Assembly (NCBI RefSeq): GCF_002000245.1
Contig: NZ_MTCM01000001.1
Span: forward strand, 186,001-250,000
Reading direction: 5' to 3'
DNA length: 64,000 nucleotides
Source: Sphingobacterium sp. CZ-UAM
GTDB lineage: Bacteria; Bacteroidota; Bacteroidia; Sphingobacteriales; Sphingobacteriaceae
In this document: one piece after another, positions 26,477 to 34,889 of the stretch
Numbering within the stretch: position 1 is the stretch's first letter
How the letters are laid out: every line of letters starts with the position of its first letter
Notes under the pieces: model-generated
What the model saw: only the letters and a program-made list of their open reading frames with translations
What the model was told of the DNA's origin: nothing
Database searches by the model: none
Position numbers and translations under genes: made by a program

Positions 26477-27742
26477 GTGAAAGAACATATAAGAGGTACA
26501 GTAGTCGTAATCGGTGCCGGAATTGCTGGACTTGCTTCAGCCTATTATCTTGTTAAAGACGGATGGGAAGTGAAAATTCTGGAAAGAAATGAGGTGGACA
26601 ATAATTGTTCTTATGGCAACGCAGGGATGATTGTGCCGAGTCACTTCACGCCTTTGGCGGCACCGGGAATCGTAGCACAGGGAATAAAATGGATGTTTAA
26701 CAGTAAAAGCCCTTTCTATGTACGGCCATCGTTAAATCCACGTTTGCTAGATTGGGGACTAAAATTTTTAAAACATGCAAATAAGGCACATGTTGATCAG
26801 CACGCGACGGCCATTCGTGACTTAAATCTATATAGCAGCCGGTTATATGACGAATTGAATTCAGCCGATGGTTTCGATTTTGAACTGGAACAAAATGGTA
26901 TTCTGATGATGTATAAATCCAACGAGGTGAAGCAGGAGGAGACGGAATTGGCACATCGTGCCCATGACCTTGGACTGGATGTTGAAGTATTGGAAGCAGA
27001 CGCTGTAAAAGCCTTGGAGCCGAATCTCAAACTAGATGTCTTGGGAGCTGTACTTTATCGCTGCGATGGAAAATTATATCCCTCCAAATTAATGCAACAG
27101 TTGATTCAGTATTTGAAAACTGCTGGTGTGACGTTTTTTGAGAAAACTGAAGCTCAAAAATTTATCACGGTCGGAAATACCATTAAGACTGTTTTAAGTA
27201 ATAAAGGAAGTTTCGATGCAGATGCATTCGTCATAACAGGCGGAGCCAATTTACCACAATTGATGTCCAAATTGCATGTTCATACGCCGCTTTTGCCAGG
27301 GAAAGGCTATTCCTTTATGTATGACACACAAGGGGAGAGGAAATTGAATCACGCCGCATTGTTGCTAGAGGCTAGGGTGGCTGTTACACCAATGAATGGG
27401 CAGATCAGATTTAGCGGTACTATGGAATTGGGAGCTGCAAACGATAAGATTTATGAAAATAGGGTAAGGGGAATTGTAGAAGCTATCCCCAAATATTATC
27501 CGGAACTGCAGGTGGATTATCCAAAAGATAAAATATGGTATGGTTATAGACCTTGTTCACCGGATGGATTACCTTATTTGGGGAGATTAAAAAAATACAA
27601 TAATGCTATTGTCGCTGGTGGTGGTGGGATGATGGGATTGAGTTTAGGGCCTGCCTACGGTAAGGTTGTATGTGACCTGTTGGCTGCAAGGAAAATTGAG
27701 CCCGTTATTGCGGGGTTTAAGCCCGATCGTTTCGCACGTTAA
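26477..27742 (+). CDS. FAD-dependent D-amino acid dehydrogenase (cis-4-hydroxy-D-proline dehydrogenase)
   Basis: DAO-family flavoprotein of 421 aa. The FAD dinucleotide fold is VVVIGAGIAGLASAYY (Gly13, 15 and 18), with the acidic ILERN strand. The central HxxG-type NNCSYGNAGMIVPSH is the DadA signature, and WYGYRPCSPDGLPYLG plus GGGGMMGLSLGPAYG lie at the C-terminus. The start is a GTG at 26477, 20 nt after the epimerase stop. In this operon it should oxidise cis-4-hydroxy-D-proline to pyrroline-4-hydroxy-2-carboxylate for the DapA-like deaminase. Electrons probably go to the quinone pool. Confidence 0.9.
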   Translation: MKEHIRGTVVVIGAGIAGLASAYYLVKDGWEVKILERNEVDNNCSYGNAGMIVPSHFTPLAAPGIVAQGIKWMFNSKSPFYVRPSLNPRLLDWGLKFLKHANKAHVDQHATAIRDLNLYSSRLYDELNSADGFDFELEQNGILMMYKSNEVKQEETELAHRAHDLGLDVEVLEADAVKALEPNLKLDVLGAVLYRCDGKLYPSKLMQQLIQYLKTAGVTFFEKTEAQKFITVGNTIKTVLSNKGSFDADAFVITGGANLPQLMSKLHVHTPLLPGKGYSFMYDTQGERKLNHAALLLEARVAVTPMNGQIRFSGTMELGAANDKIYENRVRGIVEAIPKYYPELQVDYPKDKIWYGYRPCSPDGLPYLGRLKKYNNAIVAGGGGMMGLSLGPAYGKVVCDLLAARKIEPVIAGFKPDRFAR

Positions 27743-27756
27743 AAACTTGTTTTCGA

Positions 27757-27802
27757 AACGGCTGCCCTAAAAATAGTCTGAACTATCTTTGGGGCAACCG
27801 TT
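27757..27802. terminator. Hairpin between convergent operons
   Basis: AACGG-N-TGCCC and GGGGCA-N-CCGTT, with inner ATAGT/ACTAT pairing, form a long imperfect stem in the 141-bp gap between the hydroxyproline operon (plus) and the peptidase operon (minus). It can work for both. Confidence 0.6.
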
Positions 27803-27883
27803 AAAATTTTGCTCCTGGGTTGATTAGATTCGGATGTTCTTCTTGTATGATACCTGAGTTTCTAGCATACTTTGTAATAAATG

Positions 27884-29557
27884 CTATTCTGACAAAAGCC
27901 CTATGTAATAATTGAACGTATCCACATCGATGTTTTCCTTGTTTAATCCTGGGATTTTAATTGTTCGGAACTGTTGATCCAGTTGAATAAGTTGTTTGTT
28001 TTTGCCTTTTATCCCAATATGAATTGGCATCTGAAATCCTTTGACCTCGCTAATCCACCGGGCCATTATTTTTCCTGCAGCATCTTGTTGGATTTCTAAT
28101 GTTGGAATGGAGCTGTGCCGGACATATTGTTCAAAGACTTTTGATAGGTCCAGACCAGATTGTTGGGTTACATAATTGACAATGTCATTGTAATCGACCT
28201 GTTGATGATAGAATTTCGAATTCAAACCTCGTAATATTGAACGCCATTTTTCATCGTTATCTATCATTGTACGAATCATATTGAGCATGACACCGCCCTT
28301 TGGATACATATCACCAGACCCTTCTTTGTTGACATGATATGGCCCTTGCATCGGGCTATCATTACGAATACCACTTCGGATGCCATGTGCATATGCTTGG
28401 CTGGCTTCTTTGCCGTAGAAATAGTCAATAAATAGGCCTTCGGAATAATTTGTAAAACTTTCGTGGATCCACATATCTGCGAGATCGGCAGACGTAATAT
28501 TATTGCCAAACCATTCATGACCAGATTCGTGAACGACAATGAAATCCCATTTTTGGCCCCAGCCTGTACCGGAAGCATCACTTCCGAGATAGCCATTTTG
28601 ATATCGATTGCCATAGGCGATCGCACTTTGATGTTCCATGCCCAAATGATATGTTTCAACCAATTTGTAACCATCCTCATAAAAAGGGTATGGACCAAAC
28701 CAATGCTCAAATGCTTCCAGGGTCTGTCTGGCATTTTTTTGAAGGTGAGCCTTTTTGTCGTTTTTATCATTCTCCCGCAGAATATAGTAGTCGATATCTA
28801 AAGGACCTTTTTCACCTTTATATTTTTCTTTAAAATGAACGTAGTCCCCGATATTGATGGCGACATTGTAGTTGTTGATCGGATTAGCGACTTTCCAATG
28901 GTATTTTGTGTAACCATCTTTCATTTTTTCCACTTTTACCAACCGCCCATTAGATACGTTCATCACTTCTTTGGGAACAGCAATGGAAATCATCATACTG
29001 TCGACCTCATCATATTGATGGTCTTTATTGGGCCACCAGACACTAGCGCCCATACCCTGGCAGGCGGTAGCCACCCAAGGTTTGCCATTGCTGTCTTTTT
29101 TCCAGTCAAAGCCACCATCCCAAGGAGCGCGGGCAGCTTCGGTAGGATGTCCTTCGTAATATACCGTGAATTCACTTAGCGTATTTTTGGCGATCTTGGC
29201 GGGAAAGTCCAAAAATACAGCATTATGCTCCCTGTTAAATGAAAGCTCTTTCCCTTGATAAACAACCTTGTTAATTTTAAGATTGGCAAACAGATCAAAT
29301 TGTAAACGTTCGAAATCTTCCGTTGCCTTAAAGCGGAAGAGGTTTGAACCGGAAATGAACTTATTATCTACATCTACTTTCACGTCCAAATGATAGTATT
29401 GGATATCGTAACAGGTCCGCAATGGCGTGAGGTGACCCCGCAATGAATCCGCTCGTGTGAATTCATTTTTTTCTTTCATCAATTGTGCAGTGGATTGCTG
29501 AACACCTGCAACTAAAATACCATAGGTACCTAGGGCATATAATAATATTTTTTTCAT
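27884..29557 (-). CDS. M1-family metallopeptidase (aminopeptidase N-like), secreted
   Basis: Zinc aminopeptidase of 557 aa with a signal peptide (about residues 1-25, ending STAQ). The HExxH site is His343-Glu-Ser-Gly-His347, in VVHESGHEWFGN. The third zinc ligand Glu366 is 18 residues after, in HESFTNYSEGL. The substrate-facing loop GMEHQSAIAYGN corresponds to GxMEN. It ends soon after the catalytic and helical domain, like other short Bacteroidota M1 enzymes. The chosen start gives a normal signal peptide and lies 4 nt behind the S9 stop; an ATG five codons upstream overlaps that stop. It releases N-terminal residues from peptides in the periplasm. Confidence 0.9.
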   Translation of the reverse strand: MKKILLYALGTYGILVAGVQQSTAQLMKEKNEFTRADSLRGHLTPLRTCYDIQYYHLDVKVDVDNKFISGSNLFRFKATEDFERLQFDLFANLKINKVVYQGKELSFNREHNAVFLDFPAKIAKNTLSEFTVYYEGHPTEAARAPWDGGFDWKKDSNGKPWVATACQGMGASVWWPNKDHQYDEVDSMMISIAVPKEVMNVSNGRLVKVEKMKDGYTKYHWKVANPINNYNVAINIGDYVHFKEKYKGEKGPLDIDYYILRENDKNDKKAHLQKNARQTLEAFEHWFGPYPFYEDGYKLVETYHLGMEHQSAIAYGNRYQNGYLGSDASGTGWGQKWDFIVVHESGHEWFGNNITSADLADMWIHESFTNYSEGLFIDYFYGKEASQAYAHGIRSGIRNDSPMQGPYHVNKEGSGDMYPKGGVMLNMIRTMIDNDEKWRSILRGLNSKFYHQQVDYNDIVNYVTQQSGLDLSKVFEQYVRHSSIPTLEIQQDAAGKIMARWISEVKGFQMPIHIGIKGKNKQLIQLDQQFRTIKIPGLNKENIDVDTFNYYIGLLSE

Positions 29558-29561
29558 TAGT

Positions 29562-31736
29562 TTATCTTCCACCTGGAGGGCAATGTTGTTTTAAATAGTT
29601 TGTATACAATGTTCTGAGATGCTCATAAGTCCCTTGTCCTTCACTGATCGAATGGCTGCGGTTGGGGTAGGACATCAGCTGAAATTGTACATTATTTTTT
29701 ATGAATTCATCTATCAGAACTTCTGCATTCTGATAATGGACATTATCGTCCCCAGTCCCGTGTATATACAAAAGATTTCCTTTTATATTTTTAGCATATT
29801 TCAATGGCGAACCATTCTCGAAGTCTTCTAAATTTTCTTGAGGAAGTCCCATGTAACGCTCCTGGTAGACATTGTCATAAAGCAGTTGGTTCGCAACAGC
29901 GGCTATTGCGATACCAGTTTGATAGATTTGTGGATACTGTCCCAGCAGATTGAGCGTACTCGAACCACCACCGCTCCATCCCCAGACTGCTACGCGCGAG
30001 TTATCGACAAAAGGCCATTTCAAGATCTCCTGAGTAGCTAATGCCTGGTCGCGAATATTGAGTTGACCAATGTTACGATAGATACTTTTGCGCCAGAGAC
30101 TACCCTTAGGAGCGGGTGTACCTCGATTGTCCAAGGAAATATAGATGTATCCATCCTGAGCCATACTTCCTTTATATAGGCTGTTGTGACCTGCACTAAA
30201 GTTGTCCAAAACAGTTTGTGAAGCTGGCTCGCCATATACCATAAAGACTACAGGATACTTTTTATTGGGATCGAAATCCAATGGTTTAACCATCCAGCCA
30301 TCTAGTTCTATCCCTTCGGAGGTTTTAACTTTGAAAAATTCAGCGATACCATCTTGCGCTTTCTTTTGACGTTTGACCTCAAAATCTACTACCATCCGAT
30401 GTGCGGGAAGGTCGATAACAGCATCCTGTTTGAACTCGGCGCGGTTACTGAAGCTGAAGATAGCGGTCTTGCCATCTTTCGAAATATCATAATCGCAGGT
30501 GCCTTCAAAAGATGCTGGTGTGAGCCTTTTGGGCGAGCCGCCTTTCGTGGAGATACTATAAAGATATTTTTGCGTCGCATTCGTAGGAGAAGCAGTAAAA
30601 TAAATTGTTTCTCCTTTTGGGTCAAGAAAATCAAGATTAATAATATCGTAATTTGCGTTGGTAATCAGTTTTTCATTGCCTTTTAGGTCGATTTGATAGA
30701 TTTTTCGCCAGCCGTCTTTTTCGGATACCCATATAAATGCTTTCCCATTCTGTATCCAGTCCCAGCCCGAAGGATCATTATTATTCCATCTTGCCTTGAT
30801 ATCAATCCAAGAGTCGCTCGTTTCCTGATGTATCGATTGAACTTCATTGGTCACGATGGAAGCTGTATAGATCTTGCTCTCGTTTTGTTTCCTGTTGAGC
30901 TGTTGCAAAATTAGCTGTTTGCTGTCCATGCACCATTCCATGCGTGGAATATAATGTTGTTCAGGATCACCCGGAATATTGATTCGGCTATTCTTACCGG
31001 TAGATAGTTCGTAAGTCCATATGGAACAGGCGCTTGGAGACTGTCCTACTTTAGGATATTCTACGGGGATGGTAAACGAGTAAAGACTATCCGTATTATT
31101 AATCATTAGAAACTTACGGATACTATTTGCATCAAGTTTCCAGTAGGCAATGGAGAGACCATCAGGGGACCATCTGAAACCATCTTTGCAACCAAATTCC
31201 TCCTCATAAACCCAATCGAAAGTTCCATTGATCATACGGTCTGTACCATCCTTCGTTACTGCATGAATAGTTCCTGTCGCCAGATCTTCCACATAGATAT
31301 TATGATCTGCTTTGTTCACATAAGCTACTTTATTCGCTTGAGGATTAAATTTAGCAAACATCAGCTGGGATGACGGAAATTGGCGGCCTAATTGAGTCAG
31401 TTGGTTGGATTTCTTATTGTACACCCAATAATCGCCCCGTGTATTTTCACGCCATACTCTTTTGCTGTTCGTGTAGATTAAAATGAGTTCCTTATTCCCG
31501 GAGATTGAAAAATTTTCAACTTTCAATGCGGCATTGCTGCCTTTTGGAATAAGGGCCTGTTGGGATAAAAATATTCCCGGGTTTCCATTTTTTGGATTTA
31601 CAATCTCAATCCCTTTATCCGAGAACTCATAATATTGGTCTCCAATATCTGTCCAGAGTCTTTGTGCAAAGAGTGGATTGGATAGGTAAAGAACCAATAA
31701 TAGCTTTGCAATAATAAAATGTCTAATGCTATTCAT
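29562..31736 (-). CDS. S9B dipeptidyl peptidase IV-like protease, secreted
   Basis: Prolyl dipeptidase releasing X-Pro (or X-Ala) from peptide N-termini. The beta-propeller contains the DPP-IV double-Glu motif (WVYEEEFGC) that anchors the substrate amino group, and DGFRWSPDG. The C-terminal hydrolase has Ser in GWSGGGSSTLNLL, Asp in HGTGDDNVHY and His in NRSHSISEG. The start is the ATG giving MNSIRHFIIAKLLLVLYLS, a signal peptide; 23 more codons are open upstream but would bury it. It has 724 aa, the usual length. It lies 55 nt after the M24 gene and 4 nt before the M1 gene in one operon. Confidence 0.93.
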   Translation of the reverse strand: MNSIRHFIIAKLLLVLYLSNPLFAQRLWTDIGDQYYEFSDKGIEIVNPKNGNPGIFLSQQALIPKGSNAALKVENFSISGNKELILIYTNSKRVWRENTRGDYWVYNKKSNQLTQLGRQFPSSQLMFAKFNPQANKVAYVNKADHNIYVEDLATGTIHAVTKDGTDRMINGTFDWVYEEEFGCKDGFRWSPDGLSIAYWKLDANSIRKFLMINNTDSLYSFTIPVEYPKVGQSPSACSIWTYELSTGKNSRINIPGDPEQHYIPRMEWCMDSKQLILQQLNRKQNESKIYTASIVTNEVQSIHQETSDSWIDIKARWNNNDPSGWDWIQNGKAFIWVSEKDGWRKIYQIDLKGNEKLITNANYDIINLDFLDPKGETIYFTASPTNATQKYLYSISTKGGSPKRLTPASFEGTCDYDISKDGKTAIFSFSNRAEFKQDAVIDLPAHRMVVDFEVKRQKKAQDGIAEFFKVKTSEGIELDGWMVKPLDFDPNKKYPVVFMVYGEPASQTVLDNFSAGHNSLYKGSMAQDGYIYISLDNRGTPAPKGSLWRKSIYRNIGQLNIRDQALATQEILKWPFVDNSRVAVWGWSGGGSSTLNLLGQYPQIYQTGIAIAAVANQLLYDNVYQERYMGLPQENLEDFENGSPLKYAKNIKGNLLYIHGTGDDNVHYQNAEVLIDEFIKNNVQFQLMSYPNRSHSISEGQGTYEHLRTLYTNYLKQHCPPGGR

Positions 31737-31791
31737 TTGTATATAATTGTTTAATCTATAGAAGATGCGTTTGTTGTCCCTGCTCATGTAA

Positions 31792-33180
31792 CTAATCGAT
31801 TGCATTATCTTTTAAACGATAAATTTCTTCTACTTCACGTTCGAGATATTTTCCAAGACGTCGGTAACCATTTTCTTCAATAAGATAATTGTCTTCAATA
31901 CGAATTCCCCCAAAATCAAGATGTTTCTTTAGAAAGTCATAATTGACAAAATCCCTATGAACATTTTGCTGCTCCCATAGCTGTGTCAGTTCAGGGATCA
32001 GGTAGATGCCTGGTTCAACAGTAAGTACATTGCCTGCTTCCAATTCTTTCCCCAATCGCAGAGACTTAAGACCAAAGGTCTTGGTATCCTTAGGCTCGGA
32101 TTTGCTGTAGCCTACATATTGTTCGCCCAGGTCTTCCATATCGTGTACATCCAATCCGAGCAGATGGCCTAGACCACATTGAAAGAATAAGGAGTGGGCA
32201 TGGTTGGCAACAGCATCTTGTGGATTACCTTTCATGAAACCTATCTGTGTTAGTCCATCCACAAGAGCTTCACAGGCTTTTAAATGGATGTCTTTAAAGC
32301 GTATTCCAGCGGTCAATAACTTTTCTGCCGATTTAAAGGCATGTAAAACGACCTGGTAAATTTCCTCCTGTAGCGTGGTAAAACGTTTGCCAACTGGAAA
32401 GGTACGTGTGAGGTCAGAAGCATATCCCAATGAGGTTTCAACTCCCGAATCATTCAATACAAGATCCCCCTCATGAACTTGATGGAATTGCATATGGTTG
32501 TGTAGGATCTCACCTCTTTTCGTAACGATGGGGGGATAAGAAAAGGTCATGCCCTGATCCTGTGCGAAGTGCTGCATGGCATTGCTGATCTGATATTCAT
32601 AACAACCGGGTTTTGTCATCCGGATAGCAAGACGATGCATGTCAACTGCTACGTCTACGGCTTTTTCCAATTCGATAATTTCTGCTGTTGATTTAATACT
32701 GCGCTGTGCAGCTACCGCTTGGATTAAAGCTACGGATGGTTGAAGTTGGTCAATAGGACAGTTAAATAATTTCCCGAGCAATAACTTATTGTGCGATTGA
32801 TAGGGAGGGAGGTAATGAAACGTATGTTGGCCGTATTTTTCTATGTAGTCGACCAGCTGCTCAAAGGGAAGTAATTTATTGATTCCCGAAAGAGCCGCTT
32901 TTTCTGATAGCGTTTGTTGCTGTCCCATCCAGACAATATCGTCGATGGTCATTTCATCCCCAAATAGCAAAGTTTCTCCGTTATCAATATCAAGTACAGC
33001 CGCTAATCGGGGGCTTTTTATCCCGATATAATATAAAAAACTACTGTCCTGGCGAAAAGGATAGGTATTGTGTTCAAAATTGATCGGGTTTTCAATATTT
33101 CCTAAGAATAGGAGTTTACCCGAAGAAAATTTTGAAATAAGCTCGTGCCTGCGGCTAGTATAGATTTCTTTTTTAAACAT
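31792..33180 (-). CDS. Xaa-Pro aminopeptidase (M24B, aminopeptidase P-like)
   Basis: Metallopeptidase of 462 aa cleaving the bond before a penultimate proline. The pita-bread domain shows all five metal ligands: two Asp in NDSGVETSLGYASDLTRTF, His in GLGHLLGLDVHD, and Glu in VEPGIYLIP and GGIRIEDNYLI. The N-terminal creatinase-like domain carries FLGNIENPINFEHNTYPFRQDSSFLYYIG, typical of PepP. It has no signal peptide, so it is cytoplasmic. It is first in a three-peptidase operon with DPP-IV and M1. The set is suited to proline-rich, collagen-like peptides. Confidence 0.93.
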   Translation of the reverse strand: MFKKEIYTSRRHELISKFSSGKLLFLGNIENPINFEHNTYPFRQDSSFLYYIGIKSPRLAAVLDIDNGETLLFGDEMTIDDIVWMGQQQTLSEKAALSGINKLLPFEQLVDYIEKYGQHTFHYLPPYQSHNKLLLGKLFNCPIDQLQPSVALIQAVAAQRSIKSTAEIIELEKAVDVAVDMHRLAIRMTKPGCYEYQISNAMQHFAQDQGMTFSYPPIVTKRGEILHNHMQFHQVHEGDLVLNDSGVETSLGYASDLTRTFPVGKRFTTLQEEIYQVVLHAFKSAEKLLTAGIRFKDIHLKACEALVDGLTQIGFMKGNPQDAVANHAHSLFFQCGLGHLLGLDVHDMEDLGEQYVGYSKSEPKDTKTFGLKSLRLGKELEAGNVLTVEPGIYLIPELTQLWEQQNVHRDFVNYDFLKKHLDFGGIRIEDNYLIEENGYRRLGKYLEREVEEIYRLKDNAID

Positions 33181-33190
33181 ATTTACGAAA

Positions 33191-33246
33191 ATTAAGAGCG
33201 CCGATTTCTAATTAAGATTTAAAAAGGCGCCTTATTAAGATTTAAA
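33191..33246. promoter_or_regulatory. Three direct ATTAAGA repeats before the peptidase operon
   Basis: ATTAAGA occurs at 33191-33197, 33211-33217 and 33234-33240. The last two extend to an identical ATTAAGATTTAAA. Spacings of 20 and 23 bp are close to two helical turns, as in AraC-family half-sites. The AraC gene 33686 lies across this intergenic region. Confidence 0.4.
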
Positions 33247-33302
33247 GCGGTATTATTAACATATATAATATAAGAGCCAATATCGTAAATTTAATCTTTT
33301 AA

Positions 33303-33326
33303 TTCTTGAAGGCTCCCATTCAAGAA
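33303..33326. promoter_or_regulatory. Palindromic operator candidate
   Basis: TTCTTGAA and TTCAAGAA, perfect 8-bp arms with an 8-nt spacer, between the divergent peptidase operon and AraC gene. Confidence 0.4.
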
Positions 33327-33338
33327 ATGGTATTATGG

Positions 33339-33484
33339 ATTGTATTTTAACGTTGTTACAATTGCCTATTTTTACTGATTAATTCATGAAAATGGAATAA
33401 TATCGGTATTTAATAAAGTTCTAGGTTTCTATTGAATATTAATTATCACAATTTATCAAAGTCTAATTGTATTTTAACCTTGTT
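33339..33484. repeat. Pair of 19-bp direct repeats in the peptidase/AraC gap
   Basis: ATTGTATTTTAACGTTGTT (33339-33357) and ATTGTATTTTAACCTTGTT (33466-33484) differ at one base and lie 127 bp apart. The 505-bp region 33181-33685 is strongly AT-rich and has no gene. The repeats are candidate sites for looping or cooperative regulation. Confidence 0.5.
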
Positions 33485-33685
33485 TTTGTAAGATAAGGAG
33501 TTTTGATTTCCTGTTTTATGAAAGATTGAATAGAAAAATTACAGATTGCTAAATATTATCACATGATATACATATTTTGTTTTTATTTTTCCAAGTATTA
33601 GTAAGGATATGTTTACTTGTTACGTAGTTATTATATTTATATTAACTAAACAGCAGTAAATACAAATATAAACTTACGAAATCCT

Positions 33686-34567
33686 ATGAAAGCGCTCCAA
33701 TTTAATGTGCCAGCAATGCAAGGCCAAAGCTTAACGATACAAGAAGATATTTTAGAGACTTTTTACCCGCACCTTCATAGGCATCAGGAAGCGCAACTTA
33801 TGTGGATCGTAAAGGGAAGAGGGGTATTGATTGTTGAAGATACTTTACATCCTTTTAAGGAAAATGATATATTCTTTTTGGGAGCAAATCAGCCGCATGT
33901 ATTTAAGTCCTCTTCCCAGGATGGGTTTTCAAATGAGTCCCGTTCGATCTCGATTTTTTTTGACCCAAACGGTAAGCTCAAATTCTTATTCTCTTTAGAA
34001 GAATTTGAATCATTAAATCAGTTTATCTATAATAATTCCTGTGGTTTTAAAATTCCGGAGGAATATTTTAAGCAGATTTCAGAACGCGTTTTACAATTGA
34101 AGTCTTCGGATCAAATCGACAAATTGATGCACTTTTTCTACCTATTGAGGTCTTTGGCGAATATATCAAGAGAGACGGAGCCACTTTGTGCAGAGAGGGC
34201 GGAAATGTTGGATACCATTCATAGCACAAACCGGATCAATATCATCTGTAATTATATTAAAGAAAATCACAAACATGATCTTAGCCTGGAAGAGGTTGCG
34301 GACTATGCAAGCCTTACGCCGCAGGCATTTTGTCGATATTTTAAAAAACACTGCGGAGTTACCTTCGTAACTTATTTAAATAGAATTCGCGTAAAAGAAG
34401 TCTGTAATCAATTGACCGAAGATCACCTAGATAGCGTTTCGTTTATCGCTTACAGCTGTGGTTTTAACAGTATTACAAATTTTAATAGAGTGTTTAAGCA
34501 GATCATTGGTTGTAATCCAAAAGAATATGTGCAACAGTATAAGCAAACATTATACTCTGTAATTTAA
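33686..34567 (+). CDS. AraC-family transcriptional regulator
   Basis: Ligand-sensing regulator of 293 aa. The N-terminal cupin domain (residues 10-110) has HLHRHQEAQLMWIVKGRG and IFFLGANQPHVF. The C-terminal double helix-turn-helix has DLSLEEVADYASLTPQAFCRYFKK and SVSFIAYSCGFNSITNFNRVFK, the full AraC signature, ending GCNPKEYVQQYK. It is divergent from the peptidase operon across 505 bp and near the hydroxyproline operon, so it is the best candidate controller of both. The inducer may be hydroxyproline or a proline peptide; that is inference. Confidence 0.92.
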   Translation: MKALQFNVPAMQGQSLTIQEDILETFYPHLHRHQEAQLMWIVKGRGVLIVEDTLHPFKENDIFFLGANQPHVFKSSSQDGFSNESRSISIFFDPNGKLKFLFSLEEFESLNQFIYNNSCGFKIPEEYFKQISERVLQLKSSDQIDKLMHFFYLLRSLANISRETEPLCAERAEMLDTIHSTNRINIICNYIKENHKHDLSLEEVADYASLTPQAFCRYFKKHCGVTFVTYLNRIRVKEVCNQLTEDHLDSVSFIAYSCGFNSITNFNRVFKQIIGCNPKEYVQQYKQTLYSVI

Positions 34568-34771
34568 TGCAAAATTATGTGCTGAAAAATTGAAAATATC
34601 TACTCCATCGTTTTCATAATTCAATTCAGGACATTGCCTTCACGTAGCGGCGGCTGGGTATAGCAATTGCTAAAAAATGTTTGCGGAAAAATAAAATTTT
34701 TCATTCGGTTTATGATATAAAAATAAAGAAGATCAGATGATTTTTTTGTCCATATGGGAATTTGAATAAAC

Positions 34772-34837
34772 AAAAAAAGGTTTTCAAACGGGGAGAATGA
34801 AAACCTTAAATAACCAATTATAAACCTAAATTATGAT
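34772..34837 (-). ncRNA. Putative small RNA, copy 2 (about 65 nt)
   Basis: Second copy of the unit at 21585. 73 of 74 bases are identical (34772-34845); the single difference is at 34808, between the hairpin and the 5' part. The terminator stem is 34777-34786 with 34798-34807, the loop is C-rich on the minus strand, and the T7 tract is 34772-34778. The promoter is at 34842-34873. It lies directly behind the fabF-like gene. Sequence outside this unit is not conserved between copies except the promoter boxes and dyad, which argues for selection on an RNA gene. Confidence 0.6.
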
Positions 34838-34841
34838 GACA

Positions 34842-34873
34842 CAAAGATAGTGTGTTTATTACACTGTGGCAAA
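34842..34873 (-). promoter_or_regulatory. Promoter with internal dyad for small RNA copy 2
   Basis: Minus strand: TTTG (34873-34870), 20-nt spacer, TATCTTTG (34849-34842). Within the spacer AGTGT-N7-ACACT (34849-34865) repeats the dyad of copy 1. The -33 box is 17 nt after the fabF stop codon. Confidence 0.65.
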
Positions 34874-34889
34874 TTTTTTTTAAAAAATA

